A stretch of DNA of 64,000 nt, from positions 1,428,501-1,492,500 of the forward strand of contig NZ_JAQNDK010000005.1 in the NCBI RefSeq assembly GCF_028368935.1. Direction: 5' to 3'. This DNA is from Sorangium aterium (GTDB lineage Bacteria > Myxococcota_A > Polyangia > Polyangiales > Polyangiaceae). The position numbers were made by a program, and so were the translations under genes. The notes beneath the pieces are model-generated. The model was not told where the DNA came from. It saw only the letters and a list, made by a program, of their open reading frames with translations, and searched no databases. This document shows, one piece after another, positions 32,293 to 44,728 of this stretch. How positions within the stretch are numbered: the first letter of the stretch is position 1; each line of letters begins with the position of its first letter.

Positions 32293-33867
32293 TCAGGGCG
32301 TGCGTGCGTCCTTCCAGAGCTCGTCGGCGAGCGACTCGACGAAGTGATCGATGGCCCTTCGTGCGGGGTCGATCTTCCCTGGCACGTCGGAGACGAGCGC
32401 GGCGAAGGCGATCGGGGAACGACCAGGGGGCGCGAGGATGTAGCCAGACAGGGCCACGACCGAGGCGAGCGTTCCCGTCTTGGCGCGGATCGCGCGCTCC
32501 TTCGACCACCCGCGGAAGCGGCTGCGCAAGGTGCCATCCACACCGCCGATCGCGAGCTGCGCGGTGAAATCGGCGCCTAGCGCCGGATCGAGAAGCGCGG
32601 CGCGGAGCAGCCGGACGATGGCCTCCGGCGATGCGCGAGCGGCGTCGAACAAGCCGGAGCCGTTCCTCAGGACGACGTCTTGCCCGAAAGCATCGAGCGC
32701 CCTGAGGGTCTCGCCGACCACCGCCGCCGCACCCTCGGCTGTGCCGGGGCGCCCACGCTTCTCTGCGGCGAGCGTCTTGAAGATCGTCTCCGCGTAGAAG
32801 TTGTCGCTGTCCTTTCCGAGGGCGGAGAGGAGCTCGCCGAGAGGTGCCGAGCGGTGGGCGACGAGGAGCCTCTTCTGGCGCTCACCGCCGAGCCGCACCT
32901 CGCCGGGGACGTCGACGCCCACCTCCAGCAGCATCTCCTTGAGCGTATACGCTACGACCAGGCGGGGATCGTCGACGCGCCTCGCCAGGCTCACCGCGCG
33001 GCCGCCCTCTGGGATGTGCCCGCTGAGGTGCGCGACGAGGCGCTCGCCGCTCGGTTCGAGCCGGACCCCGAGCTTCTCCGGTGTGCCGCGCCTCGCGGTG
33101 GTCACCGTGCCCTGGAGCACCGCGAAGCCTGGGGGATCGATCGCGACGGAGGCAGCCTGCCCTGCCTTCGACGGGCGCACCGTGAAGAGCAACGCGTTCG
33201 CGTTCAACGAGGCTGCCGCGACCGGGGCGCGAAAGGCCGCCCACTCCTCCGGCTGCTGCTCGAAGGCGGGAGGCACGTAGCGCGCGTCAAAGTAGCCCTG
33301 GTCGATCGAGATCGCCGCGACCTTGCGGACGCCGGACGCCCTCAGGGCGCGCGCCATCTCCCAGAGATCAGGCGTCTTGAGGGAGGGATCGCCCGAACCC
33401 CGGAGCACGAGCTCGGCGACGGTTCCGTTCGACGCCTCCCCGTAGAGGCCGGTCAGGTAGCGGTAGCTCGGCCCGAGCAGGCGAAGCGCGGCGGCTGCCG
33501 TGAAGAGCTTCGCGTTCGATGCAGGGTTGTACAGGCCGCGCTGATCGAAGGCCGCGAGAGCCGCGCCGCTGGCGACGTCGAGGGCGAGCACGCCGACCCG
33601 TCCCCCCAACCGGCGCACGTCGGTGACGAGCGCCTCGACCTCCGCTCGAGCGCGGTCAGGGTCGATTTTTTGAGGCCCGTGCGACGCGGGAGATCCTGGG
33701 GGCGCGTTCGGGGTGACGGGGGCTCCCTGGGTCGGCGTTGCTGCGCGGGCCGAGCGGTCAGCGGGACCCGTGCCGCCGTCGAGCGGCTGCGAGCCGCCGG
33801 GGCGAGCCAGGATCGACGAGAGCACGAGCGCGACCGCGGAGACGGCACGACGAGGATGTCGAGGCAT
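32293..33867 (-). CDS. dacB: D-alanyl-D-alanine carboxypeptidase/endopeptidase (PBP4 type)
   Basis: A class C penicillin-binding protein (peptidase S13) that trims peptidoglycan cross-links and stem peptides in the periplasm. The 524-residue protein has an N-terminal signal-like segment, then a Pro/Ala linker to about residue 65. The active-site motifs are SNAK (Ser117, Lys120), DSDNFYAE (about 354) and KTGT (about 463), all intact. The large insertion between the first two motifs typical of PBP4 is present. It is convergent with the sigma gene and 178 bp from the divergent lipoprotein gene at 34046. Symbol given by family. Confidence 0.93.
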   Translation of the reverse strand: MPRHPRRAVSAVALVLSSILARPGGSQPLDGGTGPADRSARAATPTQGAPVTPNAPPGSPASHGPQKIDPDRARAEVEALVTDVRRLGGRVGVLALDVASGAALAAFDQRGLYNPASNAKLFTAAAALRLLGPSYRYLTGLYGEASNGTVAELVLRGSGDPSLKTPDLWEMARALRASGVRKVAAISIDQGYFDARYVPPAFEQQPEEWAAFRAPVAAASLNANALLFTVRPSKAGQAASVAIDPPGFAVLQGTVTTARRGTPEKLGVRLEPSGERLVAHLSGHIPEGGRAVSLARRVDDPRLVVAYTLKEMLLEVGVDVPGEVRLGGERQKRLLVAHRSAPLGELLSALGKDSDNFYAETIFKTLAAEKRGRPGTAEGAAAVVGETLRALDAFGQDVVLRNGSGLFDAARASPEAIVRLLRAALLDPALGADFTAQLAIGGVDGTLRSRFRGWSKERAIRAKTGTLASVVALSGYILAPPGRSPIAFAALVSDVPGKIDPARRAIDHFVESLADELWKDARTP

Positions 33868-34045
33868 GAGATCTCTCTGCCTCTACAACGCCTCCACCGC
33901 GGACGCCTCCTCCGGTCGACCGGTCGTCGCAGCCCCGGCGGCGCTCATCGGTGCGCGCGTGTGCGCTCGGGGTTGTCCTCGGAAAGGAGAGCTTGCTAGG
34001 GTGCGCACAGACGCTCCTTCACGCTCTGTTCGAACGGAGGACACC

Positions 34046-34579
34046 GTGTCCCAGCAGCATTCGACCCGCGCGCTCTTGCCGCTCATCCTCCTCGCGGCTG
34101 CAGCATGCTCCGGCGCCAAGCCCAAGCAGGCAGGGGAAGACTACAACTTCGAAAAGGCTTCGTCCGATGTGGCCGAACCCGCTGAAACGGAGAGCTCCGG
34201 CGCCGAGGCAGGCAGCTCCGGCGCCGAGGCGGGCGCGTCGGTGGACAGCGGAGGCGGGCTCAACCCCGATCAGAAGAAGCAGATGGAGATCGCCCTGCGT
34301 CGCGGAGGGGACAAGGCGGCGAACTGCGCCGAGGTCGTGTCCAACGCGCCGACGGGCGAGGGAGAGGTCAAGGTCGTGTTCGACGGCCAGAAGGGACGCG
34401 TGACCGACGTGCTGGTCGGGCCGCCCTTCGCGGGGACGCCCGCCGAATCCTGCGTGAAGCGCGCCTTCGTCGGAGAGATCGTGCTGCCGTTCGATGGCGA
34501 TCCGCTCGAGGTCCCGTACACCGTGAAGCTGCCGTCCAAGAAGTCCGGCGCGGGAGCTTCCGGAACGAAGACGCCATGA
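34046..34579 (+). CDS. Lipoprotein with C-terminal TonB-like domain
   Basis: A 177-residue lipoprotein. The GTG start at 34046 has GGAGG 5-6 nt upstream; the signal peptide ends in AAAC (Cys23). A Ser/Glu/Gly linker contains two SSGAEAG repeats (about 52-70). The C-terminal domain, about 80-165, has ALRRGGDKAANCAEVV, GEGEVKVVFDGQKGRVTDVL and CVKRAFVGEIVLPFDG, a TonB/AgmX-like C-terminal fold common in myxobacterial envelope proteins. It overlaps the next gene by 4 nt. Partner unknown. Confidence 0.82.
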   Translation: MSQQHSTRALLPLILLAAAACSGAKPKQAGEDYNFEKASSDVAEPAETESSGAEAGSSGAEAGASVDSGGGLNPDQKKQMEIALRRGGDKAANCAEVVSNAPTGEGEVKVVFDGQKGRVTDVLVGPPFAGTPAESCVKRAFVGEIVLPFDGDPLEVPYTVKLPSKKSGAGASGTKTP

Positions 34580-35058
34580 AGTGCGCCTCCCTCGCCGTCG
34601 TCGCCGCGCTGGTGTTGGCCACTGCCTCCGCCGGTGCGGAGGAGCCGGCGGCACCTCCGCGGTACCCGCCGTCCTCGGCACGCGTGAAGGTCATCGCCGG
34701 CGGGGTGGCCGTGACGGCGCTCGCTTACGGCGCAGCATTCCTTGCCGCATCCTCGTGGCCGGAGGTCCCTGGGGCGAGCGAGCTGAAGATCCCGATCGCT
34801 GGTCCATGGCTCGCGCTCGCCAAGAACGGCTGCGCCGCGGATGATCCGGACTGCGGCGCGACGCTGTACGTTCGCGGGGCGCTCACCGCCATCGGTGGGC
34901 TCGCGCAGCTCGCCGGCCTGGGGCTCGTCGGCGAAGGGATCTTCATGACCACGGAGGCGCGCTCGGCGCAGCCTTCGAACCCTGCGGCGCTGACGGTGCG
35001 GCCGGCCCCGGTGATCACCGCGACCGGCATGGGCCTCGGCGTCGTCGGTACGTTCTGA
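34576..35058 (+). CDS. Small secreted or membrane protein
   Basis: A 160-residue hypothetical protein whose ATG overlaps the preceding stop (ATGA), so the two are translationally coupled. It has a signal peptide (MKCASLAVVAALVLATASAG), then two or three hydrophobic stretches, around residues 37-60 (AGGVAVTALAYGAAFLAA), 100-125 (RGALTAIGGLAQLAGLGLVG) and near the C-terminus. Two cysteines, at about 95 and 102, lie in CAADDPDCG. No family is recognised. It likely functions with the upstream lipoprotein in the envelope. Confidence 0.78.
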   Translation: MKCASLAVVAALVLATASAGAEEPAAPPRYPPSSARVKVIAGGVAVTALAYGAAFLAASSWPEVPGASELKIPIAGPWLALAKNGCAADDPDCGATLYVRGALTAIGGLAQLAGLGLVGEGIFMTTEARSAQPSNPAALTVRPAPVITATGMGLGVVGTF

Positions 35059-35104
35059 ACTACCGAGAACCATGCGGGCCGCGCGGTGATGCGCCAGCGC
35101 CCGC

Positions 35105-38149
<3,045 letters not shown>

Positions 38150-38162
38150 GGCGGGGTGCAGG

Positions 38163-38254
38163 TCGTGCGCTACGGGCTCAGCCGCTAGGCAGGCGAGTGA
38201 GGCGTACGAAAGCCGCGGCGAGCCGAACGACACGGACGAGCCCGTAGCGCATGA
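38163..38254. repeat. Inverted repeat with 58-nt interval
   Basis: A perfect 14-bp inverted repeat, TGCGCTACGGGCTC (38166-38179) and GAGCCCGTAGCGCA (38238-38251), extends to 17 bp if one G-U pair is allowed (38163 and 38254). The interval is 58 nt. It lies in the convergent gap downstream of pyrG and may be a structured 3' end. Confidence 0.75.
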
Positions 38255-38267
38255 AGATGCGCCCCGC

Positions 38268-38292
38268 GCCAGAGCTCCCGAGGGGCTCTGGC
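38268..38292. terminator. Hairpin between convergent pyrG and desaturase genes
   Basis: GCCAGAGC (38268-38275) pairs with GCTCTGGC (38285-38292); CCC and GGG inside the 9-nt loop may extend it. It is 119 bp beyond pyrG and 129 bp from the desaturase stop. No U-tract. Confidence 0.45.
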
Positions 38293-38420
38293 CCGCCGCG
38301 TCGACAGCGAGACGCGCGGCGCTGCGATGGTCGTCGAGGGGGTCGTCGCGAGCGTTCACGGACGAAGGCGGCTCTGCAGCCTCCGTCCGCAGATCATCGA
38401 TGAACGAACGCCGCGGGCGA

Positions 38421-39383
38421 TCAGACGTCGCCGAGGCTCGGCTGACCCAGCGGCGGGGCATCAAGGGGCTCGGCGTTCGTGGCCTGAGGCGCGAGCAGCG
38501 GCGAACGCTCGCCGACCTCCTTGATCAGGTTCCGCTGCAGCACGTGCGCCGGCGCGGTCCTGAGCTCCCAGATCAGGCCGAGCTTCTCCATCGCGCGCAG
38601 GATGTAGAAGCTGACGTCGATCTCCCACCAGAAGAAGCCCTGGTTCGCGCTGCTCATGTAGTGGTGGTGGTTGTTGTGCCAGCCCTCGCCGAGGGTGATC
38701 AGCGCGAGCCAGAAGTTGTTGCGGCTCGTGTCGGTCGTTGCGTAGCGCCGCGAGCCAAACACGTGCGCGAGGGAGTTGATCGTGAACGTGCCGTGCATGA
38801 GCGCGCACGTCGACACGACATAGCCCCACAGGAACGCGTCGTAGCCGCCCACCGCGAAGAGCAGCGCCATCATGCCGAGCGGGCCGACCACGTGGTAGCG
38901 CTCCAGCCAGCGGAGCTCAGGGAAACCCGCGAAGTCAGGGATGCGCTTCAGATCGAGCGCCTCGTGCTCGCGGCCGAGCCACCAACCCATGTGCGCGTAC
39001 CAGAACCCCTTGCGGAGCGGGCTGTGGACGTCGCGCTCGGTGTCCGAGTACTTGTGGTGGACGCGGTGCGTCCCCCCCCACCACAGCGGGCCCTTCTGCG
39101 TCGCCGTGGTGCCGAGCAGCGCGAGCAGGAATTGCAGGCCGCGGCTCGTCTTGTAGCTGCGGTGCGAGAAGTACCGGTGGTAGACCCCCGTGATCGCGAA
39201 CATCCGGACGAAGTACGTGGCCGCGGCGAGCGCCGCGAGCTTCCATGTGGCACCTCGGAGGATGGCGACCACGGTGCCCACGTGGATCGCAGCGATCCCC
39301 AGCACGTTGAAGAGCTGGCCGAGGCTGGGGCCGGGTTTGGGTACGACGACTCGTGTAGGGCTCGATGCAGGCGCTTGCGTCAT
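38421..39383 (-). CDS. Fatty acyl-CoA (delta-9-type) desaturase
   Basis: Integral-membrane di-iron desaturase, 320 residues from ATG 39383; a GTG at 39422 would add 13. The three histidine boxes are HRYFSH, HRVHH and HNNHH, the arrangement of stearoyl-CoA desaturases. Hydrophobic segments bracket them: VLGIAAIHVGTVVAIL, LAALAAATYFVRMF, and around MMALLFAVGGYDAFLWG. The family inserts a cis double bond in acyl chains, adjusting membrane fluidity. It is convergent with pyrG and 130 bp from the diacylglycerol-kinase-family gene on the same strand. Substrate chain length is not predictable. Confidence 0.93.
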   Translation of the reverse strand: MTQAPASSPTRVVVPKPGPSLGQLFNVLGIAAIHVGTVVAILRGATWKLAALAAATYFVRMFAITGVYHRYFSHRSYKTSRGLQFLLALLGTTATQKGPLWWGGTHRVHHKYSDTERDVHSPLRKGFWYAHMGWWLGREHEALDLKRIPDFAGFPELRWLERYHVVGPLGMMALLFAVGGYDAFLWGYVVSTCALMHGTFTINSLAHVFGSRRYATTDTSRNNFWLALITLGEGWHNNHHHYMSSANQGFFWWEIDVSFYILRAMEKLGLIWELRTAPAHVLQRNLIKEVGERSPLLAPQATNAEPLDAPPLGQPSLGDV

Positions 39384-39513
39384 GGGTTCCAAGGTGGATG
39401 GAGCATCGAGCACGCCCGTCACTGGGGCTCACGACGCCGGTCATGATTCCGTCATGCGATGCAGCAGCCGGCGCGCCGGCGGATCGGCGCAGGGCGTCGA
39501 CGAGCGCGCGATC

Positions 39514-40503
39514 TCAGGGGCGCAGCGAGAGGACGTCGATCGCTGGCCCGGCGGAGACCCGGATCTCGCTCGCTCGGAGGGGATCGCCGTCGAGGATGTA
39601 GGGGCCGTCGCCGAGCGAGGCCGCGCTGGGCTCGGCACCGAACCGGACCGTGAAATCTTGGACGAGGTCGTCGAAGTGGTCCCTGCCGCCGATCCGGCGG
39701 CCCGCGAGGACGAGCGGCGCGCGCGGCCCGAGCTCTCGAGGGGGCAGGGCGCTGGCGACGAGGTGAGGGCGATCGAGATCCTCCCCTGCCCGGTAGGTGA
39801 CGAGCATGTGGATCCCGAGGTCGCGCACTGCAGAAGAGCAGATGAGCGACCAGGCGCGTGGGGCGAGCTGCCGCCCCTCCACGTCGATCGTGCACGGCAG
39901 CGGGTCGAGGACGCGGCGCGCGTAGGCGCCGCCGTAGAAGGACTCGATGAACACCCGCGCCACGATGCGCGCAGCGGCGCCGTAGCCGTCGCCTCCGCGC
40001 TCGTAATAGACATCGAAGAAGCTGGCCACGAGCCCGGTGCCGAAGATGAAGCCGATGCGCTCCTCGACACCGCCGCGGGTCGTCGCGCGCACGCGCAAGG
40101 TCGGCCGGCGGACGGCGCCCTGGATGGCCGCGCCGCTCGGGAGGCCGCGAACCCGGCTGACCGTCCGCGCGAGGAGCACCGCCGGATCGCCGGTCATGCC
40201 CCAGTTCCGCGCGACGGTCGCCACGGTTCCGCCTGGCAGCAGGACAAGAGGCGGCAACGAGCGCTCGCCGAAGGCGCGCGCGAGGGCCGTGACGCCGGCC
40301 ATGAAGCTGCCGTCGCCGCCCGAGAGCGCGACGAGATCCGTGCCTCGCCGGGCGAGCCGCTCGCAGACTTCCGCGAGCTCCGCGACGTTCGAGGTCGGGT
40401 GGAGCTCCGCCGCGCCAGCGCACGCAACCGCCATGCGGTCGATGAGCGACGGCTTCGCCCGGTACCGGCGCGCCGTGGTGTTGACGATGACGTCGATACG
40501 CAT
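39514..40503 (-). CDS. Diacylglycerol/lipid kinase family protein
   Basis: A 329-residue soluble protein with the DAGK catalytic-domain pattern: MRIDVIVNTTARRYRAKPSL at the N-terminus, LVALSGGDGSFMAGV (the GGDG nucleotide loop) and LLPGGTVATVARNW. The C-terminal beta domain (about 120-320) contains GFIFGTGLVASFFDVYYERG and PCTIDVEGRQ, as in YegS-type lipid kinases. The ATG at 40503 matches the family start, while the open frame continues upstream without similarity. It is transcribed with the desaturase (130 bp apart) and divergent from the HEAT-like lipoprotein. A lipid link is plausible but not proven. Confidence 0.88.
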   Translation of the reverse strand: MRIDVIVNTTARRYRAKPSLIDRMAVACAGAAELHPTSNVAELAEVCERLARRGTDLVALSGGDGSFMAGVTALARAFGERSLPPLVLLPGGTVATVARNWGMTGDPAVLLARTVSRVRGLPSGAAIQGAVRRPTLRVRATTRGGVEERIGFIFGTGLVASFFDVYYERGGDGYGAAARIVARVFIESFYGGAYARRVLDPLPCTIDVEGRQLAPRAWSLICSSAVRDLGIHMLVTYRAGEDLDRPHLVASALPPRELGPRAPLVLAGRRIGGRDHFDDLVQDFTVRFGAEPSAASLGDGPYILDGDPLRASEIRVSAGPAIDVLSLRP

Positions 40504-40597
40504 GGTGCCGGAACGTGAGCGCCCTATAGAACGGATTCCCCGGGTGGTCGAGCCGAAGGGGCTTCGAACGCGAACTTCGGCGCGGTAAGACGCGCGC

Positions 40598-41920
40598 ATG
40601 CGCCGCGTGCTCTCCGGGTCGATCCTCGCCGGCCTCCTCTCGATCGTCGCCGTCACCGGCTGCGCGAGCTCGGCCTCCCTACGCGCAGCCGAGGCGGGCA
40701 GGTTCGATGAGCTGCGCCGCACGTTGGGCGACGAGCTTCGCCGCGGCGCGCTGGACAGCGACGACGTACGAGCGATTGCCCGCGCGATCGCGCGGGGGGA
40801 GATCGCGCGCGCGACGCCGCCATCGGGGGCCGATCGGCTGCGCGAGCTCCGGACGTGCGCGCGCGCGCTGGAGGACGCGCTGGTCGAGCGCGCCGCGGGC
40901 TCGGACGCGATCGCGACCGCCGCGGAGATGCTCCTCCTCGAGGCGGGGCTCACCGACCCGGAGAGCGTGAAGCGGTACGCGAGCGACGCGGCGGCGGGGC
41001 GATACCCTGGCAAGGACGCGGCGCTCGGCGCGCTGGAGACGCGGGCGCTCGTCACAGCCGAGGACGGCGCGGTGCGCCGCTCGCGGATGCTCGACGGAGA
41101 TCAGGAGGTCCGCGTCTCGGCGCTCCGCGCCGCCGCCGCGGCAGCGGATCCGAGCGACCGGGGAGCGCTGCTCGAGGCGGCGCGGCTCGATCCTTACCCG
41201 CTCGCGCGGACGCTGGCGATCCGCGCCGCCGGGGCGCTCGGCGATCAGGAGGTCGTGCTGGCGCTGCGCGATATCTGGACCCTCTCGGATGAACCCGGGC
41301 GCGAGGCGATCGCCGAAGCGTGGGCGACGCCGCGCGCGATGGGCGGCGGCGGGCGCGCGCAGCTGCTCTGGGCGATCTCCACCCAGCGCGGCGCGCCCGC
41401 GATCGCCGCGGCGCGCGCGCTGGTCCGCGCGGGAGGCGAGGGCGTCGGCGAAGCGGTCTCCGTCCTCATCGGCGCCATCCGCTCCAGCCAGAGCCGGGAT
41501 CGCGTCTACGCCATCCTCTCCGCGCCGCTCCAGGACATGGCGGTGCGATCTGCGCTCATCGAGGCGCAGGGCGATCCGGATGAGGCCGTGGTCTTCGCCG
41601 TCCACAGCCGCCACGTCGACGCCGCGCCGCGGGACGTCGCGGCGCGCGAGCGCTCCGCGGCGGTCGCTTGGCTCATGAAGCTCGCCGCGGGGACGTCGAC
41701 GCGCGCGGTGCTCGCGCGGGGAGCCCTCGCACGTGCAGGCATTCGCGCGGTCGTGCCGCTGCTGGAGCGCGATGTCCGATCCCGCGAGATCCCGGTGCGC
41801 GAGGCGGCGGGGGCGGGCTTGGTCGCGCTCGGCGAGATCCCGCGCGCCGCATCGCTCCTCGCCGACGCCGAGCCCCAGGTCAGGACCTCGGTGGCCTGCG
41901 AGATCCTCGGGGCGTTCTGA
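40598..41920 (+). CDS. HEAT-repeat-like lipoprotein
   Basis: A 440-residue protein with signal peptide ending in VTGC (Cys22). The rest is alanine-rich alpha-helical repeats of HEAT/armadillo character, such as DGDQEVRVSALRAAAAAADP, PYPLARTLAIRAAGALGDQE and REIPVREAAGAGLVALGEIP. Such repeats usually form a protein-binding solenoid. No catalytic motif is seen. It is divergent from the lipid-kinase gene (94 bp) and convergent with the barrel gene at 41957. Envelope scaffold is an inference. Confidence 0.85.
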   Translation: MRRVLSGSILAGLLSIVAVTGCASSASLRAAEAGRFDELRRTLGDELRRGALDSDDVRAIARAIARGEIARATPPSGADRLRELRTCARALEDALVERAAGSDAIATAAEMLLLEAGLTDPESVKRYASDAAAGRYPGKDAALGALETRALVTAEDGAVRRSRMLDGDQEVRVSALRAAAAAADPSDRGALLEAARLDPYPLARTLAIRAAGALGDQEVVLALRDIWTLSDEPGREAIAEAWATPRAMGGGGRAQLLWAISTQRGAPAIAAARALVRAGGEGVGEAVSVLIGAIRSSQSRDRVYAILSAPLQDMAVRSALIEAQGDPDEAVVFAVHSRHVDAAPRDVAARERSAAVAWLMKLAAGTSTRAVLARGALARAGIRAVVPLLERDVRSREIPVREAAGAGLVALGEIPRAASLLADAEPQVRTSVACEILGAF

Positions 41921-41956
41921 GCGTTGCCAGGGCGGCGCCCGAGGTGGTCCGGTCGT

Positions 41957-43972
41957 TCAGAACTTCGAGACGAGCTCGAGCCGCGCGCCCTCGAACGGCG
42001 GGAAGAACCGGCACACGCCCGAGACGCAACGCAGTCCCCCGCGCCGCTGGCCAACGAAGAGCTGCGCGGTGTCGATGATCCGATCGAGCGCCGTCCTCGT
42101 CGACCCGGCCTTCCACTGCAGCCCCCCGTTGAAGAAATGGCAGAGCTCGGTGTCCTTGCCAGGTTCACACCCAGGCTGTGAGGTGTACTCGTAGCCGAAC
42201 ATCGCTGCGAGGTGGGGCGACCACTGGAGCGCGAGGTAGTTGTCCCCTTCGACCCAGGAAGATTCGAAGTTCTCCGGCCTGTAACGGCGACGGCTGTTGC
42301 CTTGCGCCTGGATCGAGAACGCGCCGGCGAGGTGCTTCACGACGTCGTAACGGACATAGCCCTCGCTGTAGAAGACATGGCCAGTGTCGGCCTCATCGGA
42401 TTGCCGGACTCCAGCCCACGCGCGCACGTGAGAGCGGCTGCCGTCGAAATCGATCTCGGTGCCTGCTGCGGTATCCCAGGTGTCGGTCCTGTTCGTGTCG
42501 TCCGTCTTGCAGTCATAGTTCGCCTGGCGCTCGGAGAAGCTCACATAGCGACCGAGCCAGGCATAGATGGCCGCGCTCCGGGTGAAGCGGTAGTCGACGC
42601 GCCCGCGCCCGCCGGTCACGCAGACGTTGGGCGCTCCGATCGGCTCGACGTAGATGGGCTCCGCCGTAGGAGGCTGGTTGTACGCCACGCCCTCGAACTC
42701 CGGCGCATTGAACCCCGGGTTCGACAGCGAAGAGACGTCGATGTTGGCCGACAGCGGGAAGAATCGCCGGTAGTGCTTCCCTTCCAGGGCGACGGCGAGC
42801 GGACCTCCACGCCCGTTCGCCGCCAGATAGACCGCATAGCCGGACATGTCCTTTGCAGGCACGCCATCACGGTCGAGATGACCGCCACGGAGCTGCTGAC
42901 CGGCAACCTCGACGTAGACATCGCCGCGCTCTGCGATGGACGGAATGCTCACCGAGCCGCTGAAGGTGCGGATCGTGTTGTGCTGCCGCGCGGGGGAGGC
43001 GCTGACGACGTTGAACTCCGGGAATCTACCGCCGCACAGGCGCAGCGCGGCCTGAGGATCCGCGCCGCCCTCGTCCAGGCATCGGTTGAACTCTTCGGTG
43101 TATGTCTTGCGCAGCAGCAGCGCGCCGTTCGCCGCGAGCTCCACGCCCTTCAGGGTCGCCTCCAGGCGTCCGCCGAGCACCGTGTCCTCCAGGTAGTTCG
43201 GCCGTGCCCCTTCGGTGACATCGCGGGTGCGAGGATTTCCCCCCGCATCCACGGTCGTCTCGCGCGTGACCAGGTCGTCGGCGCCAGGGAAGCCGAAGAA
43301 GAGCGGCGACCCGTCGCCATGGAGCCGCCTGCCGCTCGCCTCATCGACGCGCAGCGGGTTCATCTGCCCGGCGAAGGCGGTGGCCTCGAGCCTGAACAGC
43401 TGGAAATCCTTGTCGAGCACGAGCCTGCCGCCCCTCAGGGTCGTGTCGATGGCGAGCTCGTCCATCTTCCGCACGCTGAAAACGAGACCGCGTCCGAGCT
43501 GGGCGTAAAAGTCGCCCGCTGTTGCCTCGATACCCGGCTGCGTGTAGGTGAGCCAGAGCTTCGCTGGATAGATCGTCGTCAAATAGCGGGAGTGAACCTC
43601 CCGCGCGGCGTCGTTCAGATCGAACGATACCTCGTCGTTCAGGACCTTCTCTTGCAGCTCGAAGCTGGTCGCCGAGGGCCTGGCCAGGTAGAAAGAGGCG
43701 TTGAGCCGCGTCCCGAGCTGGATGCGCCACCAGTTGAGCTGAGCGTCGACCCGATCGACGATCTCTCCGTAGTTGTCGTCGAGATAGCGTGAGGGATAGC
43801 GGCGATCGTCGTTGCGATTGTCGAAATGATAGCTGGCGGCCGCGGTGTTCACGACATCGAGCGAGAGCGGTTCGCCGCCGACGTTCGGGAGATCGACCGC
43901 CGCCGCCGGAGAGGCCGCGAGGACGAACGTCGCTGTCAGGCAGGAACGGACGAGGCGGAGCGGGCTGCGCAC
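41957..43972 (-). CDS. Probable outer-membrane beta-barrel protein
   Basis: A 671-residue secreted protein. The signal peptide (MRSPLRLVRSCLTATFVLAA) is followed by many alternating amphipathic strands, e.g. RVDAQLNWWRIQLGTRLNAS, GVELAANGALLLRKTYTEEF and GYVRYDVVKHLAGAFSIQAQ. It ends in LELVSKF, a C-terminal phenylalanine as in many outer-membrane porins. Four or more isolated cysteine pairs (CLDEGG...LCGG, CVTGG...YDCKT, CEPG...LCHF, CVSGVC) suggest extracellular disulfides. The family resembles uncharacterised myxobacterial barrels (DUF6029-like). It lies 87 bp downstream of the thioredoxin-fold gene on the same strand. Confidence 0.8.
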   Translation of the reverse strand: MRSPLRLVRSCLTATFVLAASPAAAVDLPNVGGEPLSLDVVNTAAASYHFDNRNDDRRYPSRYLDDNYGEIVDRVDAQLNWWRIQLGTRLNASFYLARPSATSFELQEKVLNDEVSFDLNDAAREVHSRYLTTIYPAKLWLTYTQPGIEATAGDFYAQLGRGLVFSVRKMDELAIDTTLRGGRLVLDKDFQLFRLEATAFAGQMNPLRVDEASGRRLHGDGSPLFFGFPGADDLVTRETTVDAGGNPRTRDVTEGARPNYLEDTVLGGRLEATLKGVELAANGALLLRKTYTEEFNRCLDEGGADPQAALRLCGGRFPEFNVVSASPARQHNTIRTFSGSVSIPSIAERGDVYVEVAGQQLRGGHLDRDGVPAKDMSGYAVYLAANGRGGPLAVALEGKHYRRFFPLSANIDVSSLSNPGFNAPEFEGVAYNQPPTAEPIYVEPIGAPNVCVTGGRGRVDYRFTRSAAIYAWLGRYVSFSERQANYDCKTDDTNRTDTWDTAAGTEIDFDGSRSHVRAWAGVRQSDEADTGHVFYSEGYVRYDVVKHLAGAFSIQAQGNSRRRYRPENFESSWVEGDNYLALQWSPHLAAMFGYEYTSQPGCEPGKDTELCHFFNGGLQWKAGSTRTALDRIIDTAQLFVGQRRGGLRCVSGVCRFFPPFEGARLELVSKF

Positions 43973-44059
43973 CGCCCGATCTCTACCACGGACCTCGGCG
44001 CCGTGGAGCCAGCGAGCCGCCGATCGAGCCGAGAGCGCGCGAAGACGGCCGCCCAGGCG

Positions 44060-44584
44060 CTACTGGTCAAGCGCCTTCTCGACCTGCTCGGTGAGCGCTG
44101 CCTCGTCGCCGGGCTGGTACCCGCCCCGCTTGTGAAGAATCGAGCCGTCTCGGCCGATGAGCACGGAGAACGGGAGCTCGCGCTTCGGATTGTACCTGGC
44201 GGCCACGGTCGTCTCCTCGTCGAGGAGGACAGGGAAGATCATCTCTCTGTCGTGGACCGTGCTGCTCACCTGCGCCCGCGACTCCGGTCCGTCGAGCGAC
44301 ACGGCGAGCACGACGAACCCCTTGTCCTTGTGCTTCTTGTAGAGCTCGACGAGGTGAGGCATCTCCGCCAGGCACGGATCGCAGGTGGTCGACCAGAAGT
44401 CGATGAGCACCACGCTCTTGCCGGCGTAGTCCGAGAGCCTGACCGTCTTGCCGTCGAGGGCGGGGAGCGAGAAATCCGGCGCCGGGCTCGCCGATGAGCC
44501 GCCGGAGGCCGCTCCGCACGAGGCGGCAGCGAGGCTGAGGACGATGGACGCCAGCGAGAGCGCGCAGCGGGTGTTTCGGTTCAT
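44060..44584 (-). CDS. TlpA/ResA-like thioredoxin-fold lipoprotein
   Basis: A 174-residue lipoprotein started at ATG 44584 (longer frame upstream lacks sense). The lipobox is AASC (Cys23). The domain has PDFSLPALDGKTVRLSDYAG, then LIDFWSTTCDPCLAEMPHLV with the redox CDPC (68-71), and FVVLAVSLDGPESRA. The cis-proline region is KRELPFSVLIGRDGSILHKR. AhpC/TSA-redoxin members of this type reduce apocytochrome or other disulfides in the periplasm. The next upstream gene is a second thioredoxin-fold lipoprotein, the next downstream a cysteine-bearing barrel, so disulfide handling in this cluster is a reasonable inference. Confidence 0.88.
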   Translation of the reverse strand: MNRNTRCALSLASIVLSLAAASCGAASGGSSASPAPDFSLPALDGKTVRLSDYAGKSVVLIDFWSTTCDPCLAEMPHLVELYKKHKDKGFVVLAVSLDGPESRAQVSSTVHDREMIFPVLLDEETTVAARYNPKRELPFSVLIGRDGSILHKRGGYQPGDEAALTEQVEKALDQ

Positions 44585-44728
44585 TGGGTTTCCGTCGCGA
44601 AGGGCCGGCCTGAGCGGCCGACCGGCATGAGGCTCAACGTCGCGGGCGCCCTCTGCGGCGCCCTGGCAGATTCTCCCAGCAGCGCGCGCCGACCGGTGGC
44701 TCGACGACGCGCCCACGGCGAAGCTCGT

